From the NCBI GenBank assembly GCA_016213675.1, contig JACQZW010000095.1:1-42975 (forward strand): DNA of 42,975 nucleotides. Reading direction: 5' to 3'. The number at the start of each line of letters is the position of its first letter. The stretch's first letter is position 1. A program made the translations under genes and the position numbers. The notes beneath the pieces are model-generated. The model was not told the DNA's origin. It searched no databases and saw only the letters and a program-made list of their open reading frames with translations. This DNA comes from Acidobacteriota bacterium. Its GTDB lineage: Bacteria > Acidobacteriota > Thermoanaerobaculia > Thermoanaerobaculales > Thermoanaerobaculaceae. Positions 1 through 7,692 of this stretch are shown here, one piece after another.

Positions 1-180
1 GACGCCGGCCATGATGCGCAGCAGCGTGCTCTTGCCGGAGCCGTTGAGGCCGATGACGCCGATCTTGGCGCCGTAGAAGTAGCCGAGGTAGATGTCCTTC
101 AAGACCTGCTTGGTCCCGTGGACCTTGCCGACCCCGACCATCGAGTAGATGACCTTGTTCGGTTCGTCCTGCTTCGCCAT
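1..180 (-). CDS. ettA: EttA, ABC-F translation factor (5' end only)
   Basis: Only the first 60 residues are in the window; the gene runs off the left edge. The peptide opens with MAKQDEPNKVIYSMVGVGKV, continues to a Walker A motif GLNGSGKST at about residues 44-52, and then LLRIMAGV. This matches the N-terminus of EttA, the ABC-F ATPase that binds the ribosomal E site and gates elongation according to ATP level. Other ABC-F proteins share the P-loop, but the VGKV...VLKDIYLGYFYGAKIGVIG block is EttA-like. The start is supported by a TACACT hexamer (positions 192-187) six bases upstream and by the lack of a ribosome site, so the mRNA is probably leaderless. Confidence 0.9.
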   Translation of the reverse strand, partial: MAKQDEPNKVIYSMVGVGKVHGTKQVLKDIYLGYFYGAKIGVIGLNGSGKSTLLRIMAGV

Positions 181-186
181 GCGCCA

Positions 187-192
187 AGTGTA
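187..192 (-). promoter_or_regulatory. -10 hexamer of leaderless ettA
   Basis: On the minus strand TACACT is followed by six bases (TGGCGC) and then the ATG at 180. Transcription would start at or next to the A of ATG. I see no convincing -35 element at 17 bp. Confidence 0.5.
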
Positions 193-241
193 GCCGGGCC
201 AGAGGAGGGGCCGAGCGCTGCTGGCAGGTCGACCGCCCAGA

Positions 242-411
242 CCCTCACCCCATCCCTCTCCCGCCGGGAGAGGGGGCCAAGCGTCACCACGCTGCCGGCG
301 CGTCGACTCAGGTCCTTGCGCGCAGCCAGCGGGGAAGACGCAGGCGGGGACGGCGCTGCAGGGGCGTGGGTCCCGGTTCCCTCTCCCGGCGGGAGAGGGT
401 CAGGGTGAGGG
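242..411. repeat. MITE-like repeat, copy 1 (inverted ends)
   Basis: A 170-bp unit begins CCCTCACCC and ends GGGTGAGGG. Each end also carries a palindrome of the type CTCTCCCGGCGGGAGAG (left copy has one change), so each end can form a hairpin. The interior (about 279-380) recurs almost identically at about 929-1030. No reading frame inside looks real. The stop codon of the DUF559 gene (400-402) lies inside the right end of this unit. Confidence 0.8.
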
Positions 412-744
412 GCAGACGAAGCAGTTCCGGATGCGCGAGACGACTCCCTCGAGGTTGGTCAGCACGTCGCTGTTCCAGAAGCGCAGGACCGTGAAGCCCT
501 GAGCGCGGAGGTAGGCGTCGCGCGCAGGATCGGAGCGGCTTTCCGCGTGCTGTCCGCCGTCCAGCTCGATGACGACTCGCTCGTCCAGGGCGACGAAGTC
601 CACGATGTACGGCCCGATCGGTTCCTGGCGGCGGAACTTGGGGCCGATTCCGCGGGCGCGGAGGACGCGCCAGAGAGCCCGCTCCGCGTCGGTCGAGGCG
701 CGTCTGAGCTGCCGCGCACGCTCGGTCCCTGTGGTCCGGTCCAT
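400..744 (-). CDS. DUF559 endonuclease-domain protein
   Basis: 114 residues, the usual length for stand-alone DUF559 proteins, which have a restriction-endonuclease-like fold related to Vsr. Family motifs visible are RRASTDAERALWRVLRAR, then GPKFRRQEPIGPYIVDFV, with the acidic catalytic region IVDFVALDERVVIELDGGQH and the C-terminal LRFWNSDV. Biochemical function is not established for the family. The ATG at 744 is chosen because the family N-terminus (ERARQLRRAST) begins just after it. A CACAAT hexamer lies six bases upstream and there is no ribosome site. The gene is exactly enclosed by copies of a repeat with inverted ends: its stop is in one copy and its start is 24 bp from the next, suggesting the gene and repeats moved together. 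Confidence 0.85.
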   Translation of the reverse strand: MDRTTGTERARQLRRASTDAERALWRVLRARGIGPKFRRQEPIGPYIVDFVALDERVVIELDGGQHAESRSDPARDAYLRAQGFTVLRFWNSDVLTNLEGVVSRIRNCFVCPSP

Positions 745-750
745 GGGTGC

Positions 751-756
751 ATTGTG
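751..756 (-). promoter_or_regulatory. Possible -10 hexamer of the DUF559 gene
   Basis: Minus-strand CACAAT, six bases before the ATG at 744. It deviates from the TANNNT pattern at the first base, so it is the weakest member of the leaderless set in this window. Confidence 0.3.
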
Positions 757-767
757 CCAGCGCCATT

Positions 768-1061
768 CCCTCACCCCGACCCTCTCCCGGCGGGAGAGGG
801 GGCCGGGCGTCCCGCGCCTGCAGGCGGGTCGACTCAAGTCCCTGCGCGCAGCCAGCAGGGGACTCGCAGGTCGGGACGGTGCTGCAGGCGCGTGTATCTC
901 TGCTCTCCAGCGCCCCCGCGCGGGGCCGAGCGTCACCACGCTGCCGGCGCGTCGACTCAGGTCCTTGCGCGCAGCCAGCGGGGAAGACGCAGGCGGGGAC
1001 GGCGCTGCAGGAGCGCGGGTCCCGGTTCCCTCTCCCGGCGGGAGAGGGTCAGGGTGAGGGG
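768..1061. repeat. MITE-like repeat, copies 2 and 3 in tandem
   Basis: This unit starts with CCCTCACCCCGACCCTCTCC at 768 and ends with the inverted counterpart at about 1061. Between the ends are two versions of the repeat interior: a diverged one (about 800-895) and one at about 925-1030 that is nearly identical to the interior of the copy at 242-411. The two interiors are joined without internal hairpin ends, as after recombination between two units. Confidence 0.7.
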
Positions 1062-1135
1062 ACGACGGAGCAGAGCCGCACGGCTGGGTCGAACCCGGCG
1101 GGCTCACCGGCACTGCTCGCTGGGATGGTGCCGGG

Positions 1136-3853
1136 TCAGCGGGCGGCGGACGACGCGATGAGGGCCGGCCAGCTCGTCACGAGCGTGAGTGGGGCCTCGT
1201 CGGCGGAGCGCTGCTCGGCCTCGAACATGAACTCGACGCCCCACGGGTCGTAGGCGCCCATGGTCGGAAACGGCAGGCGGCACACCTGGGCCGGCGGTCC
1301 GAGCTCGATCCCGGTCCCCCGAGCGCCGACCTCGACGCGCATCAGGGTGTCGCCGCCGGCGAGGAAGTACAGCGCTCGCCCGTCCCGGCTCCAGCGTGGT
1401 GACCGGCCGCCACCGGCGGAGACCCGCAGCCGCTGGCGGGGGGTCGGGAACGAGGTCACGTAGACATCGACGCGCCCGGACTCGTCGGACTCGAAGGCCA
1501 GCCACCGGCCGTCGGGCGAGAACCGCGCGTTCTCCTCGTCGGAGCGCGACACCAGGAACGGGTAGGGCGCGCCGTTGCCGGCGAGCGGCAGCATCCAGAT
1601 GTCGTGGCCGGTCTCGACGGCCGCGGACGAGAACGCGAGGAGGGCGCCGTCGGGAGAGACCGAGGTGGGGATCTTGTCGAACTCGGTCTGCAGCAGCAGC
1701 CGGGCGCCGGTACCGGGACCGTCGATGTCCTGCACGTAGAGGTCCAGGGAGCGGCTCTCCCGGGCGCGGAAGACGATCTCCTTGCCGGACGGGAGCCAGA
1801 CCGGGGACATGCCGCCGGCCTCCCCGGCCGTCAACCGGGCCGGCACGCCGCGCTCCGCGTCCATGATCCAGACGTCGGTCCGGCCGGTGACGGGGGTTTC
1901 ACCGGCCACCGCGATCCGCCGGCCGTCGGGCGACAGGGCGGAGTCGTAGTAGATCGCCGGGTCCCCGACGGTGCGCGTGACTCGTCCGCTCCGGTCGACC
2001 CGGACGAGCGAGGTCGAATACCCGCCGGTGCCGTGGCCGTGGAGCAGGACGCCGTTGTCGGCGACGGAGAAGACGCCGGCCGCGGCGGGCGCGACCGTGC
2101 GGACCTCGGCGGCGAGCACCGTCTCCGGGCCGTCGAAACCGAGCTTCCCCGGGTCGAAGCAGCGGGCCAGCAGCACCCCGTCGCGGACGTAGAACAGGTG
2201 CCCGGCGGCGAACTCGGCGTTGGTGGCGGCGCCGAGGAGCGTGTGCGGCTCGCCGCCGTCGATGGAAGCGGCCCGCACCTCGTTGAGCGTGCCCGACCTC
2301 TCGCCGGAGATGCGGGCGAGGTAGAGGAACGTGTGGCCGTCCGGGAGGAAGCGTGGGAAGCGATGGCTGTTCTCCTTCCTGGCGCGGTCGAGGACCGTAA
2401 CCGGGGCAGGCTGACCGCCGTCGGCCGGGATGCGGAACAGGCCGGTGCCGTAGCTCGGGGCGAACAGGATGTCGCCCGCCGCGTTCCACGTGCCGCCCTT
2501 GCCGAACGGCGCGTCGCACAGCGTGAACACCGGACCGCCGTCGGCCGCGACGCGCTTGAGCTTGCCGCCGGCGAAGAAGCCGATCGAGCGGCCGTCCGGC
2601 GACCAGAACGGGTAGGAACCGTCCTCGGTGCCGGCCAGCGCCGCGGCCTCGGAGGCAGCGAGCGCCCGCACCCACAGCCGGACGGTGCCGGCGCCGTCCT
2701 GGGCGGCGAACACGGCGCGGTCGCCGTGCGGCGACAGGCTCACCGGCCCGGGCTGGCGGCTGGAGAGGAAGAACTGCGTCCCGGGCGGCGGCAGCAGGCT
2801 CGACCTGACGACCGCCGGGACCGGGTGGGCCCGGGGGATCAGCCAGCCGAGGGCCGCACCCAAGACCGCGGCGACTGGGAGGAGCACGCCGAGGACGGCC
2901 CCGCGCCGGCCGGTCGGGGCCGGCCGCGAGGGCGAGGCGGTCGGGCCGGGTCCCACGGCGACGCCGGGTGGCGGGCTCGCGAGCGCGTCCTCGAGCACGA
3001 TGCGCGCCTCGCCGATCGACTGCAGGCGGCGCCGGGGGTCGCGCACCAGGCAGCGCGCGACGAGGTCCCGGACCGGCGCCGGGACCGCCGCGGGCAGCGC
3101 CGCCAGGTCCGGCTCGGCACGCAGCACGGCGGCGAGGATATCGGGCACCGTCGGGCCGTCGAACAGCTTGCGACCGGTGAGCATCTCGAACAGCACGGCG
3201 CCGAACGCCCAGGTGTCGGTGCGCCGGTCGACGGCCCGGCCGCGCGCCTGCTCGGGGCTCATGTACGAGACGCTCCCGAGCAGCACGCCGGCCTGCGTGT
3301 AGGCGCTGGTGACCGTCGGGGAGTTGGCGAGGTCCGGGCTCGGCGGCTCGCCCTGCCACGCCTTGGCGAGCCCGAAGTCGAGCACCTTGACCGTGCCGTC
3401 GGGCCGCACCATCACGTTGGCCGGCTTCACGTCCCGGTGGACGATCCCCTGCTCGTGCGCCGCTTCGAGCGCCTCGGCGACCTGGCGGGCGATCGGGATC
3501 GCCTCGTCGACCTCGATCGGGCCGCGCGCCAGGCGCTCGGCGAGGTCCTCGCCGTCGACCAACTCCATGACCAGCGCGTGGAGCGGGCGGCGTCCGGAGG
3601 CTTCGGTCTCCAGGTGCTCCAGCCCGTAGAGGTGGGCGATGTTGGGGTGGTTGAGGGAGGCGAGGACCCGCGCCTCGCGCTCGAAGCGGGCGTGGCGCTC
3701 GGGATCGTCGGCGAACCCCTCGGGCAGCAGCTTGAGCGCGACCTGGCGGCCGAGGCGGGTGTCGGTCGCGCGCCACACCTCGCCCATACCGCCGGCGCCG
3801 ATCCTGGCGACGATCTCGTACGGCCCGAGACGGGAGCCAGGGGCGAGCGCCAT
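1136..3853 (-). CDS. Membrane Ser/Thr protein kinase with TolB-like propeller (second of a tandem pair)
   Basis: 905 residues. A PknB-type kinase domain (about 12-290) has glycine loop GAGGMGEV (19-26), ATP-anchoring Lys41, HRDVKPANV with catalytic Asp141, DFG at 159-161 and a SYMSPEQ activation segment end. A Pro-rich linker and one membrane helix (about 319-339) follow. The remaining ~560 residues hold repeated PD40/TolB-like blades with SPDGR-type motifs (for example ALSPDGRRIAV, SVSPDGALLAF, RFSPDGRWLAF). The kinase should be cytoplasmic and the propeller outside the membrane, probably sensing a ligand. It starts 2 nt after the stop of the preceding paralogue, so the two are co-transcribed. 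The kinase half is almost identical in DNA to the neighbour, but the propellers differ strongly. Confidence 0.9.
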   Translation of the reverse strand: MALAPGSRLGPYEIVARIGAGGMGEVWRATDTRLGRQVALKLLPEGFADDPERHARFEREARVLASLNHPNIAHLYGLEHLETEASGRRPLHALVMELVDGEDLAERLARGPIEVDEAIPIARQVAEALEAAHEQGIVHRDVKPANVMVRPDGTVKVLDFGLAKAWQGEPPSPDLANSPTVTSAYTQAGVLLGSVSYMSPEQARGRAVDRRTDTWAFGAVLFEMLTGRKLFDGPTVPDILAAVLRAEPDLAALPAAVPAPVRDLVARCLVRDPRRRLQSIGEARIVLEDALASPPPGVAVGPGPTASPSRPAPTGRRGAVLGVLLPVAAVLGAALGWLIPRAHPVPAVVRSSLLPPPGTQFFLSSRQPGPVSLSPHGDRAVFAAQDGAGTVRLWVRALAASEAAALAGTEDGSYPFWSPDGRSIGFFAGGKLKRVAADGGPVFTLCDAPFGKGGTWNAAGDILFAPSYGTGLFRIPADGGQPAPVTVLDRARKENSHRFPRFLPDGHTFLYLARISGERSGTLNEVRAASIDGGEPHTLLGAATNAEFAAGHLFYVRDGVLLARCFDPGKLGFDGPETVLAAEVRTVAPAAAGVFSVADNGVLLHGHGTGGYSTSLVRVDRSGRVTRTVGDPAIYYDSALSPDGRRIAVAGETPVTGRTDVWIMDAERGVPARLTAGEAGGMSPVWLPSGKEIVFRARESRSLDLYVQDIDGPGTGARLLLQTEFDKIPTSVSPDGALLAFSSAAVETGHDIWMLPLAGNGAPYPFLVSRSDEENARFSPDGRWLAFESDESGRVDVYVTSFPTPRQRLRVSAGGGRSPRWSRDGRALYFLAGGDTLMRVEVGARGTGIELGPPAQVCRLPFPTMGAYDPWGVEFMFEAEQRSADEAPLTLVTSWPALIASSAAR

Positions 3854-3855
3854 GG

Positions 3856-6576
3856 TCAGGATTTCGCCGGGACGAGGCGCTCGAGCTCCTGCCACCACTC
3901 GAGCACCACCTTGAGCGTCGGCAGCGGTGTCGCCTCGCCCGGCCGGCGGACCATCACGAACCGCGAGCCGTCGCGGGAGAGGTCGAGGTTGTTCTGGCGC
4001 GCCCAGACGTAGTTGCCGGTGAGCTGGCGCTCGGGAGCCCCGGCGCGGAAGCCGTCGCCGGTTTCGACGGCGACCCGCATCAGGCTGTCCTCCTGGGTGT
4101 AGAAGAGCTCGCGGCCGTCGCGCGACCAGCGCGGTCCGGTGCCGCCGTGGTTCGACACCTGGACGACCGCGCCGGGATGCGGGTAGGGGCGGACGTAGAC
4201 CTCCTGCCGGCCGGACTGGTCCGACGTGTAGGCGAGGTAGCCGCCGTCGGGCGAGAACGCCGGGAAGTCCTCCTGGAACTGGGAGGCGATCAGCGGCGAC
4301 AGCGTGCGTGTGCCGTCGAGCGCGAGCAGGGCGAGGTCGGCGCCGTTGGTTGCGTGGTCGCTGGTGGCGACGACGAGCGCCCGGCCGTCGGGCGTGAAGG
4401 CGCGCGGCAGCAGCCGGTGCTCGACGCTCTCGACCAGCAGCTCGGCGGCGCCGCTCCCGTCGGCCGGCTGGCGGACGATGCCGTGCGTCGCCGTGCCCGC
4501 CCACGAGAAGACCACCCAACGGCCGTCAGGGGACCAGATGGGATCGTGAGTGTCGCCCGCGGTCGTGAATCGCGACAGCATCTCCCGCTCGAGGTCGAGC
4601 ATCCACAGGCCGCAGTTCGGGCTCGCCGCCCGCCTCAAGACGAGCCGGCGCCCGTCGGGCGACAGGCGTGGCTGCGTCCAGCTCGCGGGCTCGTCGAGGA
4701 GCGGGCTCTCGCGGCCGTCGCGCCCGACCCAGACGACGCGGAACGCGTCCATGGCGAGCTGTGCCGTGCCGAAGATCAGGGTCCCGTCGGACGAGACGTC
4801 GTAGGCCAGCCTGCCGTCGCTGAACGACGGCAGGTTCGCGAGCACGGTGACGGGTGCTCCGCCCAGCTTGAGTGTCGCGGGGTCGAAACGGGCGGCGAGG
4901 AGGTTGGTCACGCGGCCGTCCCAGAACAGGAGGTGCCCCGAGGCCGCGTAGCGCGGGTGCGCGCCGGGTGTAATCGTGCCGAGCCGCGTGCCGGTCGCGA
5001 GCGACACGGCGTCGATGCGCAGGCCCTCGGTGAGCAGGACGGTGTAGAGAATGGTGTCGCCGCCGGGGAGGAAGATCGGCCAGGCGTGCCGGCGCTCGCC
5101 GGCGGCAGGATCGGGGGTGGTGAGCACCTGTGGCGGGCCGCCGTCGGCGGCGACCCGCATCAGGCCCTGGAACGCCGCCCCGTCGACGAGGCCGCCGGCG
5201 AACACGATGGTGCCGTCGGGGCCCCAGGCGCCGCTCCCGTAGACCGCCGCCTCGCAGACCCGCTGCAGGGCGCCACCCGAGACCGAGGCGCGGACCAGGC
5301 CCTCCGGCCCGAAGAAGGCGACCGAGCGGCTGTCAGGCGAGAAGAATGGGTTGACCGCGCGCGGCGAGTTGCCCAACGCCCGCGCCTCGAAGTCGTCGAG
5401 CGAACGCAGGAGCAGCTTCCCGCCGAGCGTGTCGCCGCGCATCGCGACGATCCGCCCGTCGGGCGAGATCGCGGCGTTCGCAACCTCGTTGAACGTGCCG
5501 CCGGAGATCTCGAAGCGCCGCACCCGGGCGTCGGTCGACCCGGCGCGGGGCCAGAGGGCGAGCGCGACGAGCGCGGCGAGGGCGGAGCCGGCCACCGCCG
5601 CCGCCACGGCCGTCGGCCATGCCGGCCGCCGTGGCGCGGGCTGACCGGTCGGCCGCGTCGCCGGCCTCGGCGGATCCGGGCGCGCGCCCTCCAGCTCGAC
5701 TCGTGCCTCGCCGATGTCGCGCAGGCGGCGTTTCGGGTCGCGCTCGAGGCAGCGGCGCAGCAGGGCGCGGACACCGGCGGGCGTGGACTCCGGCAGGCCG
5801 GTCCAGTCCACCTCCTGACGCAGCACCGCCGCCAGGGTGTCGGAAACCGTCCCGCCCTCGAAGAGGCGCCGCCCCGAGAGCATCTCGTAGAGCACCACCC
5901 CGAACGCCCAGATGTCGGCGCGCTTGTCGACGATCCCGCCACGAGCCTGCTCCGGCGCCATGTACGCGGCGGTCCCGAGGATCAGGCCGGCCTGGGTCCC
6001 GGCCGGGGTCACGGTCGGCGAGTGCAGAAGGGTCGGCGAGTGCGCGAGGTCCGCCGCTCCGCTCGACGCGGTCGGGTCGAGCGCCTTGGCGAGGCCGAAG
6101 TCCAGGACCTTCACGGCACCATCGGTGCGCAGCTTGACGTTGGCCGGCTTGAGGTCGCGGTGGACGACGCCGTTCTCGTGCGCCGCCTCGAGCGCCTCGG
6201 CGATCTGGCGGGCGATCGGGATCGCCTCGTCCGCTCCGATCGGGCCGCGCGCCAGGCGCTCGGCCAGGTCCTCGCCCTCGACCAACTCCATGGCCAGCGC
6301 GTGGAGCGTGCGGGGTCCCTCGGCATCCGTCTCGAGGTGCTCGAGCCCGTAGAGGTGGGCGATGTTGGCGTGGTTGAGCGAGGCGAGGACCCGCGCCTCG
6401 CGCTCGAAGCGCGCGTGGCGCTCGGGATCGTCGGCGAACCCCTCGGGCAGCAGCTTGAGCGCGACCTGGCGGCCGAGGCGCGTGTCGACCGCGCGCCACA
6501 CCTCACCCATGCCGCCGGCGCCGAGCCTGGCGACGATCTCGTAGGGCCCGAGGCGGATTCCCGGATCGAGGGTCAT
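3856..6576 (-). CDS. Membrane Ser/Thr protein kinase with TolB-like propeller (first of a tandem pair)
   Basis: 906 residues with the same plan as the downstream paralogue. It has glycine loop GAGGMGEV (19-26), Lys41, HRDLKPANV with Asp141, DFG at 159-161, AAYMAPEQ near 203-210, a proline-rich linker, a membrane helix at about 321-342, and a C-terminal propeller with repeated SPDGR motifs (ISPDGRIVAM, LSPDGRRLVL, WSPDGRWVVF, FSPDGGYLAY). All residues needed for kinase activity are present. It is the first gene of the two-kinase unit. I found neither a clear ribosome site nor a -10 near the start ATG at 6576, so the promoter is unassigned. Kinases of this architecture are often numerous in Acidobacteriota; substrates cannot be read from the sequence. 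Confidence 0.9.
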   Translation of the reverse strand: MTLDPGIRLGPYEIVARLGAGGMGEVWRAVDTRLGRQVALKLLPEGFADDPERHARFEREARVLASLNHANIAHLYGLEHLETDAEGPRTLHALAMELVEGEDLAERLARGPIGADEAIPIARQIAEALEAAHENGVVHRDLKPANVKLRTDGAVKVLDFGLAKALDPTASSGAADLAHSPTLLHSPTVTPAGTQAGLILGTAAYMAPEQARGGIVDKRADIWAFGVVLYEMLSGRRLFEGGTVSDTLAAVLRQEVDWTGLPESTPAGVRALLRRCLERDPKRRLRDIGEARVELEGARPDPPRPATRPTGQPAPRRPAWPTAVAAAVAGSALAALVALALWPRAGSTDARVRRFEISGGTFNEVANAAISPDGRIVAMRGDTLGGKLLLRSLDDFEARALGNSPRAVNPFFSPDSRSVAFFGPEGLVRASVSGGALQRVCEAAVYGSGAWGPDGTIVFAGGLVDGAAFQGLMRVAADGGPPQVLTTPDPAAGERRHAWPIFLPGGDTILYTVLLTEGLRIDAVSLATGTRLGTITPGAHPRYAASGHLLFWDGRVTNLLAARFDPATLKLGGAPVTVLANLPSFSDGRLAYDVSSDGTLIFGTAQLAMDAFRVVWVGRDGRESPLLDEPASWTQPRLSPDGRRLVLRRAASPNCGLWMLDLEREMLSRFTTAGDTHDPIWSPDGRWVVFSWAGTATHGIVRQPADGSGAAELLVESVEHRLLPRAFTPDGRALVVATSDHATNGADLALLALDGTRTLSPLIASQFQEDFPAFSPDGGYLAYTSDQSGRQEVYVRPYPHPGAVVQVSNHGGTGPRWSRDGRELFYTQEDSLMRVAVETGDGFRAGAPERQLTGNYVWARQNNLDLSRDGSRFVMVRRPGEATPLPTLKVVLEWWQELERLVPAKS

Positions 6577-6771
6577 TGCGGGGACACCCCGCCCATGCCG
6601 CCACCGTTCGGGCGGTCAGGGACTCGGCGGCCACCGATCGGATTTCGAAACACGTGCGTCACGGACTGGATGCCACAACCGACGGTCCCGAGCCCGCATT
6701 CCGTGACGCCCGGCCGCGGCCGGGCAGCCGCGCGCGCCGACGCCGCCGACCTCGCGGGGCCGGCACCCCGG

Positions 6772-6777
6772 TAGAAT
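6772..6777 (+). promoter_or_regulatory. -10 hexamer of leaderless methyltransferase gene
   Basis: TAGAAT is followed by seven bases and GTG at 6785. The M29 peptidase gene has the same layout (TACAAT, seven bases CGCGGCC, ATG). This favours GTG 6785 over the in-frame GTG at 6779. Confidence 0.5.
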
Positions 6778-6784
6778 CGTGGCC

Positions 6785-7444
6785 GTGGCCCCCTTGCCGA
6801 TGGCGCCGGGCTCGCCGGGCGACGTGCTCGCTGCCGAGCGGCGGCGGATCCGCCGGCTGTTCAACCGGGCGGCGGGCGTGCTCGCCGCCTTCGACGGACA
6901 CCTGCGGCGCGAGTACGCCCGCGCGCTGGCGCGGATCGACCTGCCTCCCGGGCTCGACGTCCTCGACCTCGGGACCGGCACCGGCAACCTCGCGGCTGCC
7001 CTCACGGCGCGCGGCCACCGCGTCACCGGGATCGACTTCTCCGAGCGTTTGCTCGCCCGGGCGCGGCGCACGTGCCCGGGCGTGCGGCTGGTGCTCGCGG
7101 ACCTGTTCGACCTCGACGCGGTGCGCAGCCGCTCGTTCGACCTGGTGACCCTCGCCTACGTCCTCCACGGCCTGCCCGAGGCGTTGCGCCCGGAGGTGCT
7201 CGGCCATGCCGCCCGCATCAGCCGGGGGCACGTCCTCGTGCTCGACTACGCGGGGCGCGGGCCGTGGTACGTCCGTGCCATCGAGTTTCTGGAGGGGCCG
7301 CACTACCCGTCGTTCACGGTCCGGCCGGTGACGGACCTGCTCGGCGCGGCCGGCCTGACCGTGGTCGCCCACGGCACCACGTCGGCGACCGGCGGCTTCT
7401 GGCTCGCGCGCCCGGCCCCGCGTGACGCCCGTTCCCACCGGTGA
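6785..7444 (+). CDS. Class I SAM-dependent methyltransferase
   Basis: 219 residues. Motif I is VLDLGTGTGNLAAAL, preceded by LPPGLDVL, with the acidic end of strand 2 in VTGIDFSERLL, then LVLADLFDLD (motif II region) and FDLVTLAYVLHGLPEALRPEVL. This is the Rossmann-like fold of small-molecule methyltransferases such as the UbiE/Methyltransf_11 group. Substrate is not identifiable. The N-terminal helix RRIRRLFNRAAGVLAAFDGHLRRE resembles UbiE-like enzymes. It is transcribed divergently from the kinase pair and convergently with the GH127 gene. The start is chosen from the TAGAAT hexamer seven bases upstream; 6779 is an alternative only two codons longer. Confidence 0.8.
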   Translation: MAPLPMAPGSPGDVLAAERRRIRRLFNRAAGVLAAFDGHLRREYARALARIDLPPGLDVLDLGTGTGNLAAALTARGHRVTGIDFSERLLARARRTCPGVRLVLADLFDLDAVRSRSFDLVTLAYVLHGLPEALRPEVLGHAARISRGHVLVLDYAGRGPWYVRAIEFLEGPHYPSFTVRPVTDLLGAAGLTVVAHGTTSATGGFWLARPAPRDARSHR

Positions 7445-7564
7445 TCCCGAGCGCGTCACGCGCCGGCCCTCGGTGGGGGGGACTCGCCCCCGCCCCGTGG
7501 CGCAGGCGCCCACTCCCGCGCACTTCCCAAGCAACATCGACCACTCCGTCATTGCGAGCACGGC

Positions 7565-7620
7565 ACGGCCCGGGCGGGCCGTCCCGTGTTCGCGGCGACG
7601 GGCGGCCGCAAGGGCCGCCC
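7565..7620. terminator. Two tandem hairpins between convergent genes
   Basis: The first hairpin is ACGGCCC-GGGC-GGGCCGT (7565-7582). The second is GGGCGGCC-GCAAG-GGCCGCCC (7600-7620). Neither has a strong T tract. They lie between the methyltransferase gene and the convergent GH127 gene, and could end transcription from both sides. The first follows a CATTGCGAGCA repeat core. Confidence 0.4.
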
Positions 7621-7692
7621 CAACGAAGAACCTGGCCATTCCAATGTTTTTGGGTAGGTGGGGGCCGGACCCCGGGCCCCTGTCCCCGTTTC

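Noticed and set aside
1604..4012. 802-codon plus-strand open frame opposite the kinase genes (and an 875-codon one at 4147-6774)
   Set aside because: They are mirror frames of the kinases: their length comes from GC-biased third positions. They show no fold, contain reversed shadows of kinase motifs and have no ribosome site.
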